A DNA stretch of 21,177 nucleotides from an uncultured Bacteroides sp. (GTDB lineage Bacteria; Bacteroidota; Bacteroidia; Bacteroidales; Bacteroidaceae): contig USQO01000029.1 of the NCBI GenBank assembly GCA_900556845.1, positions 1-21,177 on the forward strand. Reading direction: 5' to 3'. The stretch's first letter is position 1, and every line of letters starts with the position of its first letter. The position numbers and the translations under genes are program-made. Positions 1 to 8,600 of the stretch are shown one piece after another. The notes under the pieces are model-generated. The model ran no database searches, was not told the DNA's origin, and worked only from the letters and a program-made list of their open reading frames with translations.

Positions 1-33
1 TCGTCGGCAGCGTCAGATGTGTATAAGAGACAG
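1..33 (+). other. Nextera/Tn5 sequencing adapter (artefact)
   Basis: These 33 bases match the Illumina Nextera read-1 transposase adapter. The last 19 bases (15-33) are the Tn5 mosaic end, ending in GAGACAG. Genomic sequence starts at 34. The reverse complement of the same adapter closes the contig at 21141-21173, so this is library sequence left after incomplete trimming. Confidence 0.98.
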
Positions 34-1294
34 TCCATATACAGACTAAAATAATTAAACTTATTAATACTCCGATTAGAATACCTGTGATTCCATAATA
101 GTATCCTAAAATTATTGATAGGCCTAGATTAAGTGTTGCTTCTGCTATTGGTGCCCAAATATCTTGAAACATTCCATATGCAAAAATAAAAGTGTCAGCT
201 GTTCTTGAAAGATTAATAAACGCTATAAATATTAAAACAAGGAATGCTTGCGATGGTAGGAGATATTCTTTTCCTACCCATAAGCTGATAAATGAATCAC
301 CTAAAATATAAATTCCGAAGCAAATAAAAGAGGCTATCCAGAATTTTAATGTGAATACTTCCCAGAAAACAGATTTTATATGTTCTTTATTACCTTCTGC
401 TACTAAATTTCCAATTCCAGCTGCTATACTATTTAATAATGCATTAGTTAGTAGCGTTACTCCTGTAATAATTAGCATATAATTTCCATATATGGCAACT
501 AATGTCAAAGACGAAAAAGCATAAATCACAAGAGGACTTGTTTGAGTAAGGACAAATGTTGCAAATTTGTGGAAAAATATTTGTTTAGTTTTGGTAGATA
601 TTTCTGGATATTTTTGTTGCAATATTTTTCCTTTAGATATTTGGGTATTTAACCATGGATATGTTTTTTTTACAGTGTAATCTATAGTATATGCAGTTAT
701 TATAGACATTAATATTTCTATAATCATCCACCATAGGTATCCATTGTTTAAATAATAGATAGCAGCGATTTGCAGGATTACTTTAATTATTTTTGTAATT
801 TGGGTGCATTGTGTGATTTTATATTCCTTTTGGTCTGCTGATAGAATGATTTGGTTATAATTAACAAAATAACTCAATAAGGCAGCTACAGATAGAGATA
901 TAAAGGAACCAAATGTATACCATAAAGGAAGACTGGTTTTAGCGAATATTGATGGAAAAAAAAACATTAATATAATTCCTGCGCCTATGACTATATATGC
1001 TATTCTTCTATATAGCCATCCTTGTATGGAAATTATATCATTTATTACACTCTTATTATTTTCTAATAGTGGTTTATATAGACTGTAGGAAACTGCAGCA
1101 CCAATTCCTAATTCTGCTAAATTTAAAAAATTAATAAGATTTTGTGCTGTTGTATTTAAACCTAATACTTCACTTCCTAAGTATTCAAGAAAGATCTTTC
1201 TTGAATAAAATTGTAGTATTAGATTTAACAAATAAAATAAAAGCGCTATTTGAGCATTTTTTATACTTTTACTTGTTCTTGTCTCTTTAGACAT
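34..1294 (-). CDS. Wzx-type polysaccharide flippase (partial, 3' end missing)
   Basis: Integral membrane protein expected to flip undecaprenyl-diphosphate-linked glycan repeat units across the inner membrane (MOP/MATE superfamily, polysaccharide biosynthesis branch). Reading leftwards from ATG at 1294 the frame stays open for 420 codons up to the adapter, so the C-terminus is lost; the family is usually about 480-520 residues. The start reads MSKETRTSKSIKNAQIAL, followed by RKIFLEYLGSEVLGLNTTAQ and a NLAELGIGAAVSYSLY segment, the N-terminal pattern common in Bacteroides flippases. Many hydrophobic helices follow (for example around 955-1000, 420-560, 34-150). The start lies 9 bases after the transferase stop codon, so the two genes are probably co-transcribed. 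Two 60-base stretches counted here are 25% and 27% G+C, against 55% in a sample of mfd, which fits the exchangeable part of a surface-glycan locus. Substrate unknown. Confidence 0.9.
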
Positions 1295-1303
1295 ACAGAA
1301 AAA

Positions 1304-2407
1304 TTAGTTTTTTTTGTCAATAACCTTATCAAACCATAAATTTAATCCACTCCAAACCACTACATCAATGATAAATACCAAAGTATTATTAATATCATAA
1401 TGTACAGCCAACATTGTGAATATACAGAAACAAGCTGACATGATCTGGATTGTAACCAGAGCTTTACGAGGAGTAAATCCCATATCCAAAAATTTATGAT
1501 GAATGTGATTTCTGTCAGGCATAAATAGTCCTTTACGCTGACGTGCTCTCTTCAATACAACACGTACCACATCCAGGCATGGTACCATCAGTACGCTAAA
1601 TGCTGTAAGGATAGGAGAACCGGCGGCTTCCCACGGTGTATCGCCCCGATACATACAGTATTGGATGGCAAAGAAACTCAAGATATATCCCAGCGTCAAG
1701 CTTCCGGTATCGCCCATAAAAATTTTGCGTCCTCGGTCTGCATTGCCGAATACATTGTAGGCAAAGAACGGGATAATAACCCCTACACAGGCAAAAGCCA
1801 ATAGCGCAAGTATCCATTCCTGATAATGAATAAAGATAACTCCAAAAACACTGAGAGCTACCATGCTTAGGCCGGATGCCAGCCCATCGATGCCGTCAAT
1901 CAGGTTGATGGCATTGGTGATAAATACTACAAGAAGCATGGTGAGGGGAATGCCGATAAAGGAAGGAACCTCGTAAATACCAAAAAGGCCATAGAAGTTA
2001 TTGATGTATAGGCCGGCAAGTGGAAATAAGGCAGCCGAAAGAATCTGTACCACAAATTTTTTGCGGTAACGTACACCAATCATGTCATCGGCAATACCGA
2101 CAATGTAGAGTAGAGTAAGGCCTGCTATAAGAAACAGCAGTTCGGAAATCATGTTGAGACTGAGCTCGCCCAGATTCATTTGACCGGTAAGCAGGCGTGC
2201 TGCTGTATATGCGCATACAGTGAATACGATAACCGGAAAGAAAGTGACTCCTCCCAGTCGGGGGATGGGACGCTTATGTACCTTACGTTCATCGGGAACG
2301 TCGAAAAGGCGTTTGCGTAAAGAAATTATCAGAATGTTGGGAATAATGATGCGTCCCAACAGAATGGCGGTAATGAAACCTGCCGCAATGATGAGAATAT
2401 TCTCCAT
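1304..2407 (-). CDS. WecA/TagO-family undecaprenyl-phosphate sugar-1-phosphate transferase
   Basis: Initiating enzyme of glycan assembly: transfers a HexNAc-1-phosphate from UDP-sugar to undecaprenyl phosphate at the inner membrane (polyprenyl-phosphate N-acetylhexosamine-1-phosphate transferase family, MraY/WecA/TagO). In the 367 residues one sees a hydrophobic multi-helix protein, the Asp pair in GIADDMIG (D107-D108), NLIDGIDGLA (168-177), GDTGSL (232-237) and the HIHH motif (301-304) that distinguishes WecA-like enzymes from MraY. It starts 21 bases after the upxY-like gene and ends 9 bases before the flippase, so it sits mid-operon. The sugar (GlcNAc or another HexNAc) cannot be read from the sequence. 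The last 65 or so codons (1304-1500) are about 28-35% G+C, while the middle of the gene is about 45%, suggesting a mosaic 3' end. Confidence 0.93.
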   Translation of the reverse strand: MENILIIAAGFITAILLGRIIIPNILIISLRKRLFDVPDERKVHKRPIPRLGGVTFFPVIVFTVCAYTAARLLTGQMNLGELSLNMISELLFLIAGLTLLYIVGIADDMIGVRYRKKFVVQILSAALFPLAGLYINNFYGLFGIYEVPSFIGIPLTMLLVVFITNAINLIDGIDGLASGLSMVALSVFGVIFIHYQEWILALLAFACVGVIIPFFAYNVFGNADRGRKIFMGDTGSLTLGYILSFFAIQYCMYRGDTPWEAAGSPILTAFSVLMVPCLDVVRVVLKRARQRKGLFMPDRNHIHHKFLDMGFTPRKALVTIQIMSACFCIFTMLAVHYDINNTLVFIIDVVVWSGLNLWFDKVIDKKN

Positions 2408-2428
2408 ATTTGGTTTAGTGTAAAAAAG

Positions 2429-2992
2429 TTATTTGTCTTGTTCGTTTATCCGTTCGCACCATGTATAGCTCACTTTCATGAGTGCAGTGGTACCACTTAA
2501 CTCGATCGCTACATAGTGACGGTTGCCATAACGCAGGAACTTTCCGCTTACTCCATACAGTGGGCCTTCCTTAATGACACGTACCGGCTCTCCTTTTTTG
2601 GCCCGTAGTAATTCAGGGTCGATAAAACGTGTGCCCTCGATATCGGGGTCGGTAGCGCGGATGAAGTTCTGCATCTCCTTGTCGCTGATGGTGCAATATT
2701 CCTGGCCGTTTCGTTCCTTCTTGAGGAAATAGACCGGAAAGGGTATTTCGCGCTGAAACCGGCTGCACCAGTTCTTGTCGTAATGGCGATGGATGAAAAT
2801 CAAATTGTGAATGGCGGGAACCTGAATGCGGTCGCACCGGCCGGGCTCGTGGGGATTCTCTTTCAGTTGGTAGGACATGGGGATGTAATACTCGATGTGA
2901 TGCTCTTTAAGGTAGGCGGCTACCTGCATTTCTTTATTGTAAATGGTTTTAAGGGGCATCCATTCGGTTGCTGCATCCTCCCGTTTGTCCAT
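2429..2992 (-). CDS. UpxY-like transcription antiterminator (NusG family paralogue)
   Basis: NusG/RfaH-type specialised elongation factor. In Bacteroides fragilis, UpxY proteins are encoded first in capsule loci and are needed for RNA polymerase to read through the leader of their own operon. The 187 residues begin with an NGN-like domain (WMPLKTIYNKEMQVAAYLKE, with IEYYIPM shortly after), and end with a KOW-like module (GEPVRVIKEGPLYGVSGKF, about 135-180). It is the first gene of a minus-strand run leading into the transferase and flippase, as expected for a polysaccharide operon. The UpxZ partner that follows upxY in B. fragilis capsule loci is not present; the next gene is the transferase, 21 bases on. 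A 5' leader of about 160 bases precedes the start codon. The family call is firm; which locus it controls is inferred from position. Confidence 0.9.
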   Translation of the reverse strand: MDKREDAATEWMPLKTIYNKEMQVAAYLKEHHIEYYIPMSYQLKENPHEPGRCDRIQVPAIHNLIFIHRHYDKNWCSRFQREIPFPVYFLKKERNGQEYCTISDKEMQNFIRATDPDIEGTRFIDPELLRAKKGEPVRVIKEGPLYGVSGKFLRYGNRHYVAIELSGTTALMKVSYTWCERINEQDK

Positions 2993-3095
2993 GATTTTCT
3001 TTATTTAGTTAGTTATTGTTTGGGTTCAGGGTGTTCTCTCTTTCCCTTACACGCAGGTGTGTGTGCAAGGCAAAAAAGAACTCCATAAATACAAC

Positions 3096-3111
3096 AGTTT
3101 TACAGAAAACT
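3096..3111 (-). promoter_or_regulatory. Stem-loop in the upxY leader
   Basis: On the minus strand this reads AGTTTT-CTGT-AAAACT, a perfect six-base stem with a four-base loop, about 105 bases before the upxY start codon and some 40 bases after the inferred transcription start. The 3' arm could instead pair weakly (AACT with AGTT at 3082-3079) just before a run of six U. Such a switch would resemble an attenuator, but the alternative stem has only four pairs. The stem is seen directly; its role is inference. Confidence 0.35.
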
Positions 3112-3158
3112 TCCGTCTAGGTTGCCCCACAGCTGCTTGTCTGTAACTTATTGTGTTA

Positions 3159-3166
3159 CAAATATA
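3159..3166 (-). promoter_or_regulatory. Candidate Bacteroides promoter (-7 box) for the upxY operon
   Basis: The minus strand reads TATATTTG, a perfect match to the Bacteroides TAnnTTTG box. No good TTTG is found 19-21 bases upstream. Transcription would start near 3152, giving a leader of about 160 bases. The box overlaps the right arm of an inverted repeat, TGTAAC-7-GTTACA, at 3142-3160, a possible operator. Confidence 0.4.
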
Positions 3167-3357
3167 CGCTTTATTCTAGTATTTAAGGTGGAATTGGGTG
3201 TCAATAAAATAATTGGTTAACATTCTTTCACGCTTATTTTTTCTCGAAAAAGGGACGAGAGGGGACTGGAGCGGGCTTTAAGCTTGACCGTATGTGAGAA
3301 GTTTGTCATTAATAAGATGTAAGTTTATCACAAAAAACTACTTGTCAATGTATCCAT

Positions 3358-5553
3358 TTACATTACAAGGTCGGGCAATAAATGCAGGTCGGAAGCCGTA
3401 GCGCCTTGTTCCAGCAAGGCCGGAGTGTCTGTTTCCAGAGTCTGCTGAAACTCGTCTTTACTCACAGCGTAAGCACGGTGGTAGTAGTTGATGGCTTCGG
3501 CCATACGTTTCTGTATCAGCAGGGCATGGCCCATATTCATGTAATCGGAAGCCAGCAATTTGCTTTCGTGGTCGAGGACTTTCCTGAAGTATTCTTCAGC
3601 CTTCTGGGGGTGTCCGGTCATGAAATAGCACCAGCCGATGGCACGGTGGGCATTGGACGGGGTTTTTCCAAGGAATTCTACTTTGAAATAGTATTTCAGG
3701 GCTTCCTGATAACAGCGAAGTGCTGCCAGGCAATGACCAGTCTGCAAGGCTGCGTTCAGATTGTCGGGGTTGGCTTCGGTTACTTTCCGGTAATATCCGA
3801 GGGCTTCTTCGTACTGATGCAGTTGCCGGTGGCACTGGGCTATGTGCAGATCGTTCCAGGTGTTGCTTCCGGGTTGTAGAAGCTCTGCTTTCTGATAAGC
3901 ATGAAGCGCTTCTTTATAGTGACCTTGTTTCTGGTAGCAGAATCCCAGTTTCTGCAAGTACTCTGTTTTGGTATCGGCGCGACCGGCCAGCCGGGTGTAG
4001 AGTTCGGCTGCTTCGTCGTAGTAGCCTTTGCTGAACAGGAAGTGGGCAATGTGTTCCTGCAATTCCGGCTGTTGAAAAACCTTGTCAAGGCTGTGACGGC
4101 GCCAAAGGGCAAGGTCGTCCTTGAAAATGTCGTCCTGATAGCTTTTGAACTGCCAGAGCTTGTAGAAGCGGTAAAGGTCTTGCAGGTATTGGCGGCGGAT
4201 GGAGTCGGGGGTAACCTGCTGGGGCTGGGAGTTATCAAGCTGTTCGCTGATTTCGTCCCAATTTCCTGCGGGAAGGATGGGTTTGCCTTCCTGCATGCCG
4301 CTTACTTGCTGCAAGGTGAGAAGCAGGGAGTAAAGGTCGGAATTACAGTACATGCCGCTGTTGTTGATAAGACGGAGAAACTGTCCTGCCTGAGGGTATT
4401 TGTGCAGTATGGAAGCTGTATCCGATTGCCGGGTGCTGAACGGGTAGAACCAGTGGGGAGCACGGCGGAAGAATGAATAACTCTTCAGGGTGGTGAAGGT
4501 ATACATGTTGGTGTCGGCTCCTTCCTGTTGCATTTCGCCCAGCTCGCGCATTTTGTCGGTAAGCTTGTTCATCCGGCTTTTCCATTCCGGGTTTTCGTCG
4601 ATATATTCCTCAAGTTCCTCCAGGCTGGTGATTTTTGTGTCTGGGTTATCCAGTTTGTAGCTCAGTAGGTCGGGGAAGATTTCCTGATGCATCCGGGTAC
4701 TGATTTTTTCGGTTTCACGGCTCATGAGGAGCTGTAATTGCAGCTTGCCAAGCTGCTGGGCAAAGGTTTCATCGTCCAGCAAATCCTGTAGGGCCTCCTG
4801 GCAGGATGGGTGAAGCTTGAGGCGTTCTTCGTGATAGTATACGGCCAGGGCGATACCGGTAAGGGCGCGCTGGTTGATTTGTGCTTCTGCGCGGTAGTGG
4901 TAAAGCTCGGTAAGCAGACGGAATTTGTATGGATCGAAACAGACCTGCAAGGACTGGGCTATGGCGCTGGTCAGTACGGCAGTATCGTGTTCGGGAAGGG
5001 GGGTGTGTAATAGATTTTCGCACATAGTGTTATATGCGGGCTCACTCCAGTGCAGGCTGCACCATATTGCATAAAAGAGTTGGTCCAGCTGTTGCTCGTG
5101 TTCTTCGCGTACTACGCGGTTCTTGTCTTCGTTTCCTATAGGTCCCGTTATGTCGGGAATCAGTGCTTCTTTGCGAAGTTTTGCCTTCAAGTGCTCAAAA
5201 AGTTTGATGTAGTCTGGTTCCTCAGCAGGCATTTGTAACTGGCTCTGGATGCGGTTCCAAAAGTCTCCATAACCGTTTTTAGCTTCGTGGTAGAGGTAAA
5301 GCCGGTCAATGATTTCGGCTGCGGTGCGCTGTATGTTCAGCAAGATTCTGTCACGTTCTGGGTCGGCGGTTCCGGTGGCTGTATAGCTCAGCAGAGCATC
5401 GTAAGTCTGACTCAGATTATCTATTTGGGTCTGGAGGTTCCAGTCGGACAGGACGATTGCCTCCCGGCTTAAGCGTGAAAGAGTGTCTTTCAGGCGATAT
5501 GCATACAGTTGTTTCAGAAGACGGGTGTGTTCTGATTTGTTAATGGTGCTCAT
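3358..5553 (-). CDS. TPR-repeat protein of unknown function
   Basis: Cytoplasmic protein of 731 residues with no signal peptide or membrane segment. The first 500 or so residues are rich in predicted helix but match nothing I recognise. From about residue 500 to 700 there are consecutive TPR-like helix pairs, for example SKGYYDEAAELYTRL, KQGHYKEALHAYQKAELLQP, LHQYEEALGYYRKVTEANPD and MTGHPQKAEEYFRKVLDH. TPRs bind partner proteins, so a scaffold or adaptor role is likely, but the partner is unknown. I chose ATG 5553 (MSTINKSEHTRL); an in-frame ATG at 5616 would add 21 residues but would run through the divergent promoter region. The gene is divergent from mfd with 77 bases between start codons. 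It is not obviously part of the polysaccharide operon, from which a 365-base gap separates it. Confidence 0.88.
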   Translation of the reverse strand: MSTINKSEHTRLLKQLYAYRLKDTLSRLSREAIVLSDWNLQTQIDNLSQTYDALLSYTATGTADPERDRILLNIQRTAAEIIDRLYLYHEAKNGYGDFWNRIQSQLQMPAEEPDYIKLFEHLKAKLRKEALIPDITGPIGNEDKNRVVREEHEQQLDQLFYAIWCSLHWSEPAYNTMCENLLHTPLPEHDTAVLTSAIAQSLQVCFDPYKFRLLTELYHYRAEAQINQRALTGIALAVYYHEERLKLHPSCQEALQDLLDDETFAQQLGKLQLQLLMSRETEKISTRMHQEIFPDLLSYKLDNPDTKITSLEELEEYIDENPEWKSRMNKLTDKMRELGEMQQEGADTNMYTFTTLKSYSFFRRAPHWFYPFSTRQSDTASILHKYPQAGQFLRLINNSGMYCNSDLYSLLLTLQQVSGMQEGKPILPAGNWDEISEQLDNSQPQQVTPDSIRRQYLQDLYRFYKLWQFKSYQDDIFKDDLALWRRHSLDKVFQQPELQEHIAHFLFSKGYYDEAAELYTRLAGRADTKTEYLQKLGFCYQKQGHYKEALHAYQKAELLQPGSNTWNDLHIAQCHRQLHQYEEALGYYRKVTEANPDNLNAALQTGHCLAALRCYQEALKYYFKVEFLGKTPSNAHRAIGWCYFMTGHPQKAEEYFRKVLDHESKLLASDYMNMGHALLIQKRMAEAINYYHRAYAVSKDEFQQTLETDTPALLEQGATASDLHLLPDLVM

Positions 5554-5578
5554 TTGTGATTTGATTTTTGTTAAGGTG

Positions 5579-5606
5579 CAAAAATAAGCTATTTTTTGTA
5601 TTTTTG
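5579..5606. promoter_or_regulatory. Divergent promoter pair between the TPR gene and mfd
   Basis: The plus strand has TATTTTTG at 5599-5606, facing mfd. The minus strand has the identical box TATTTTTG at 5586-5579, facing the TPR gene. Both fit TAnnTTTG and predict leaders of roughly 18 bases for each gene. The two boxes are 12 bases apart, so polymerases could hardly occupy both at once. Neither has a good -33 TTTG at the usual spacing. Confidence 0.5.
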
Positions 5607-5630
5607 CGCTATTCAACGAATAAAGTATAC

Positions 5631-8600
5631 ATGGATATTAAGGAATTGCAACGGGTATATGCGGCACATCCGAATGTGAGGGGATGGGCAGAGCTGATGA
5701 AAAAGAAAGAGGTGAAGACGGTTTTCTGGAGCGGACTGCATGCTTCGGCGGCTTCTCTTTTTGCTTCGGTGCTGGTGGCGCAGGAGAATGGAAGTTTTGT
5801 TTTTATACTGGACGATATGGAGGCGGCCGGCTATTTCTATCACGACTTGATGCAGGTGGGCAGTGGCAAGGTGCTGTTTTTCCCTTCTTCGTACCGTCGT
5901 GCCGTGAAATACGGACAGAAGGATGCTGCCAATGAAGTGCTGCGTACGGAGGTGCTGAGCTGCTTGCAAAAAGGAGAAAGGGTTACGGTGGTGACGTATC
6001 CGGAGGCATTGGCCGAACAGGTGGTTTCGTTGCAGGAAATGGACCGCAAGACGTTGATGCTGGAGGTCGGGCAGCAGATAGAAACGGACTTGGTGCTGCG
6101 CACATTGACGGAGTTTGGATTTGAGCGGGTGGATTATGTGTATGAGCCGGGGCAGTTTGCACTTCGGGGAAGTATTCTGGATATTTTTTCGTTCGCTTCG
6201 GAGTTTCCGTACCGTGTGGACTTTTTCGGAGAGGAAATAGACAGCATTCGCACGTTCGAGGTGGAATCACAGCTTTCGAAGGAGCGCCTGGAGCGGATTG
6301 CGGTGGTGCCGGAGCTGCATGCAACGGATGCGGATGCCGTGGATTTTCTGCATTTCCTGCCGGAGGACACAATTCTGGCTTTTCATGATTTGCTCTGGGT
6401 GAAGGACCGGATACAGGCGGTGCATGATGAAGCGATGGCCCCACAGGCGGTGGCTGTGCGTGCGGAGGAGCTGCGTGAGGAGATGGAGAATGTGCAGCAG
6501 GAAATCCGTTTGACGGATGGTGCGGATTTTATGCGTGAGGTGCTGGACTTCAGACGGGTGGAAATGGGGGTAAAACCTTCGGTGACACCGGATGCTTCGT
6601 TGATGTTCGGTACGGTGGCGCAACCGGTATTTCATAAGAACTTCGACCTGGTGGCAGGGGCGCTGACGGATTATCTGGAAAAGGGGTATACCTTATATAT
6701 ATGCTCGGACAGCGTGAAGCAGACGGACCGTCTGAAGGATATTTTTGAGGAAAGGGGAGATAAGGTGGTGTTTACACCGGTGGATAGAACGCTGCATGAG
6801 GGTTTTACGGATAATGCGTTGCGTTGCTGTGTGTTTACGGATCATCAGATTTTCGACCGTTTCCATAAGTATAGTCTGCGTAGTGACAAGGCACGCAGTG
6901 GTAAGGTGGCTTTGTCGCTAAAGGAGCTGAATATGTTTGAACCGGGGGACTATGTGGTGCATATTGACCATGGTATCGGCCGGTTTGCGGGTTTGGTGCG
7001 TATCCCGAACGGGGATACTACGCAGGAGGTGATCAAACTGGTGTATCAGAATGAGGATGTGGTGTTTGTTTCGATTCATTCGCTGCATAAGATTTCGAAA
7101 TATAAAGGCAAGGACGGGGAACCGCCACGGATTAGTAAATTGGGTACGGGCGCCTGGGAGAAGATGAAGGAGCGTACAAAATCGAAGTTGAAGGATATTG
7201 CACGCGACTTGATTAAGCTGTATTCCAAACGGAAGCAGGAGAAGGGATTTTCTTACAGTCCGGACAGCTTCCTGCAGCATGAACTGGAGGCAAGCTTCTT
7301 GTACGAGGATACACCGGACCAGCTGAAGGCGACACAGGATGTGAAGCGGGATATGGAAAGTGACCGGCCAATGGACCGCCTGGTGTGTGGGGATGTAGGT
7401 TTCGGTAAGACGGAAGTGGCTATTCGCGCGGCATTCAAGGCGGTGGCCGACAATAAGCAGGTGGCAGTACTGGTTCCTACTACGGTATTGGCGTATCAGC
7501 ATTATCAGACTTTCAAGAAACGTCTGCAGGGATTGCCTTGCAAGGTGGATTATCTGAGCCGTGCGCGTACGGCACGGGATACGAGCCGGATTTTGCGCGA
7601 GCTGGCCGAGGGGGAAGTGAATATTCTGATTGGTACGCATAAGATTATCGGCAAGACGGTGAAGTTTAAGGACTTGGGTCTGCTGATTATTGACGAGGAG
7701 CAGAAGTTTGGTGTGGGCGTGAAAGAGAAATTACGCCAACTGAAGGTGAACGTGGATACGCTTACCATGACGGCTACGCCGATTCCGCGCACACTGCAGT
7801 TCTCGCTGATTGGGGCACGCGACTTGTCGGTGATTCAGACACCGCCGCCTAACCGTTATCCGATTCAGACGGAGGTGCATACGTTCAACGAGGAAGTGAT
7901 AGCGGAGGCTGTCAACTTTGAGATGAGCCGAAATGGCCAGGTGTATTTCGTGAATAACCGTATCCAGAATCTGGTGGAACTGAAGGCGATGATTCAGCGA
8001 AATATCCCGGATTGCCGGGTATGCATCGGACATGGACAGATGCAGCCGGAGGAGCTGGAAAAGGTGATTTTTGATTTTATGAACTACGACTATGATGTGC
8101 TGCTGGCTACGACGATTATCGAGAGTGGCATTGATATTCCGAATGCGAATACGATTATCATCAATCAGGCGCAGAACTTCGGCTTGAGCGACTTGCATCA
8201 GATGAGAGGTCGTGTGGGACGTGGCAACCGGAAGGCTTTCTGTTACTTGCTGGCGCCGCCGCTGGCTTCGCTTACGCCGGAGGCCAAGCGCAGGTTGCAG
8301 GCTATCGAGAATTTCAGTGACTTGGGCAGTGGCATTCACATTGCCATGCAGGACCTGGATATCCGGGGAGCCGGCAATATGCTGGGAGCCGAACAGAGCG
8401 GTTTTATTGCTGACCTGGGTTATGAGACGTATCAGAAAATCTTGAACGAGGCGGTGAGCGAGTTGAAGAATGAGGAGTTTGCCGACTTGTATGCCGAAGA
8501 GGTGAAAGCGGATGGCAGTAAGATTAGTGGAGAGGAGTTTGTGGACGAGTGTACGGTGGAGAGTGATCTGGAGTTACTGTTCCCGAATGAGTATATTCCG

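Larger units (their letters stand above)
2993..3357. other. Gene-free region: leader and upstream region of the upxY operon
   Basis: This 365-base stretch has no convincing gene on either strand. Its left half is the probable 5' leader of the minus-strand upxY operon, holding a small perfect stem-loop (3096-3111), a run of six U on the minus strand (3077-3072) and a candidate promoter (3159-3166). The right half follows the stop of the TPR gene. A five-base inverted repeat at 3242-3260 is not followed by a U-run in the direction of TPR transcription, so I see no clear terminator for that gene. Confidence 0.7.

Noticed and set aside
2783..3088. Plus-strand open frame of 101 codons
   Set aside because: It lies mostly opposite upxY, has no promoter box or family resemblance, and its composition follows the coding strand of upxY.
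3242..3260. Inverted repeat TCTCG-N9-CGAGA as a terminator for the TPR gene
   Set aside because: In the direction of TPR transcription the stem is followed by A residues, not U, and the stem has only five pairs.
5568..5630. Upstream in-frame ATG of mfd at 5568, and of the TPR gene at 5616
   Set aside because: Both extensions would overlap the divergent promoter boxes and add residues with no homology; the internal ATGs give the usual N-termini.
6918..7640. 240-codon minus-strand open frame inside mfd
   Set aside because: It is antisense to the conserved helicase domains of mfd and its translation resembles no protein family; long antisense frames are common in G+C-richer genes.
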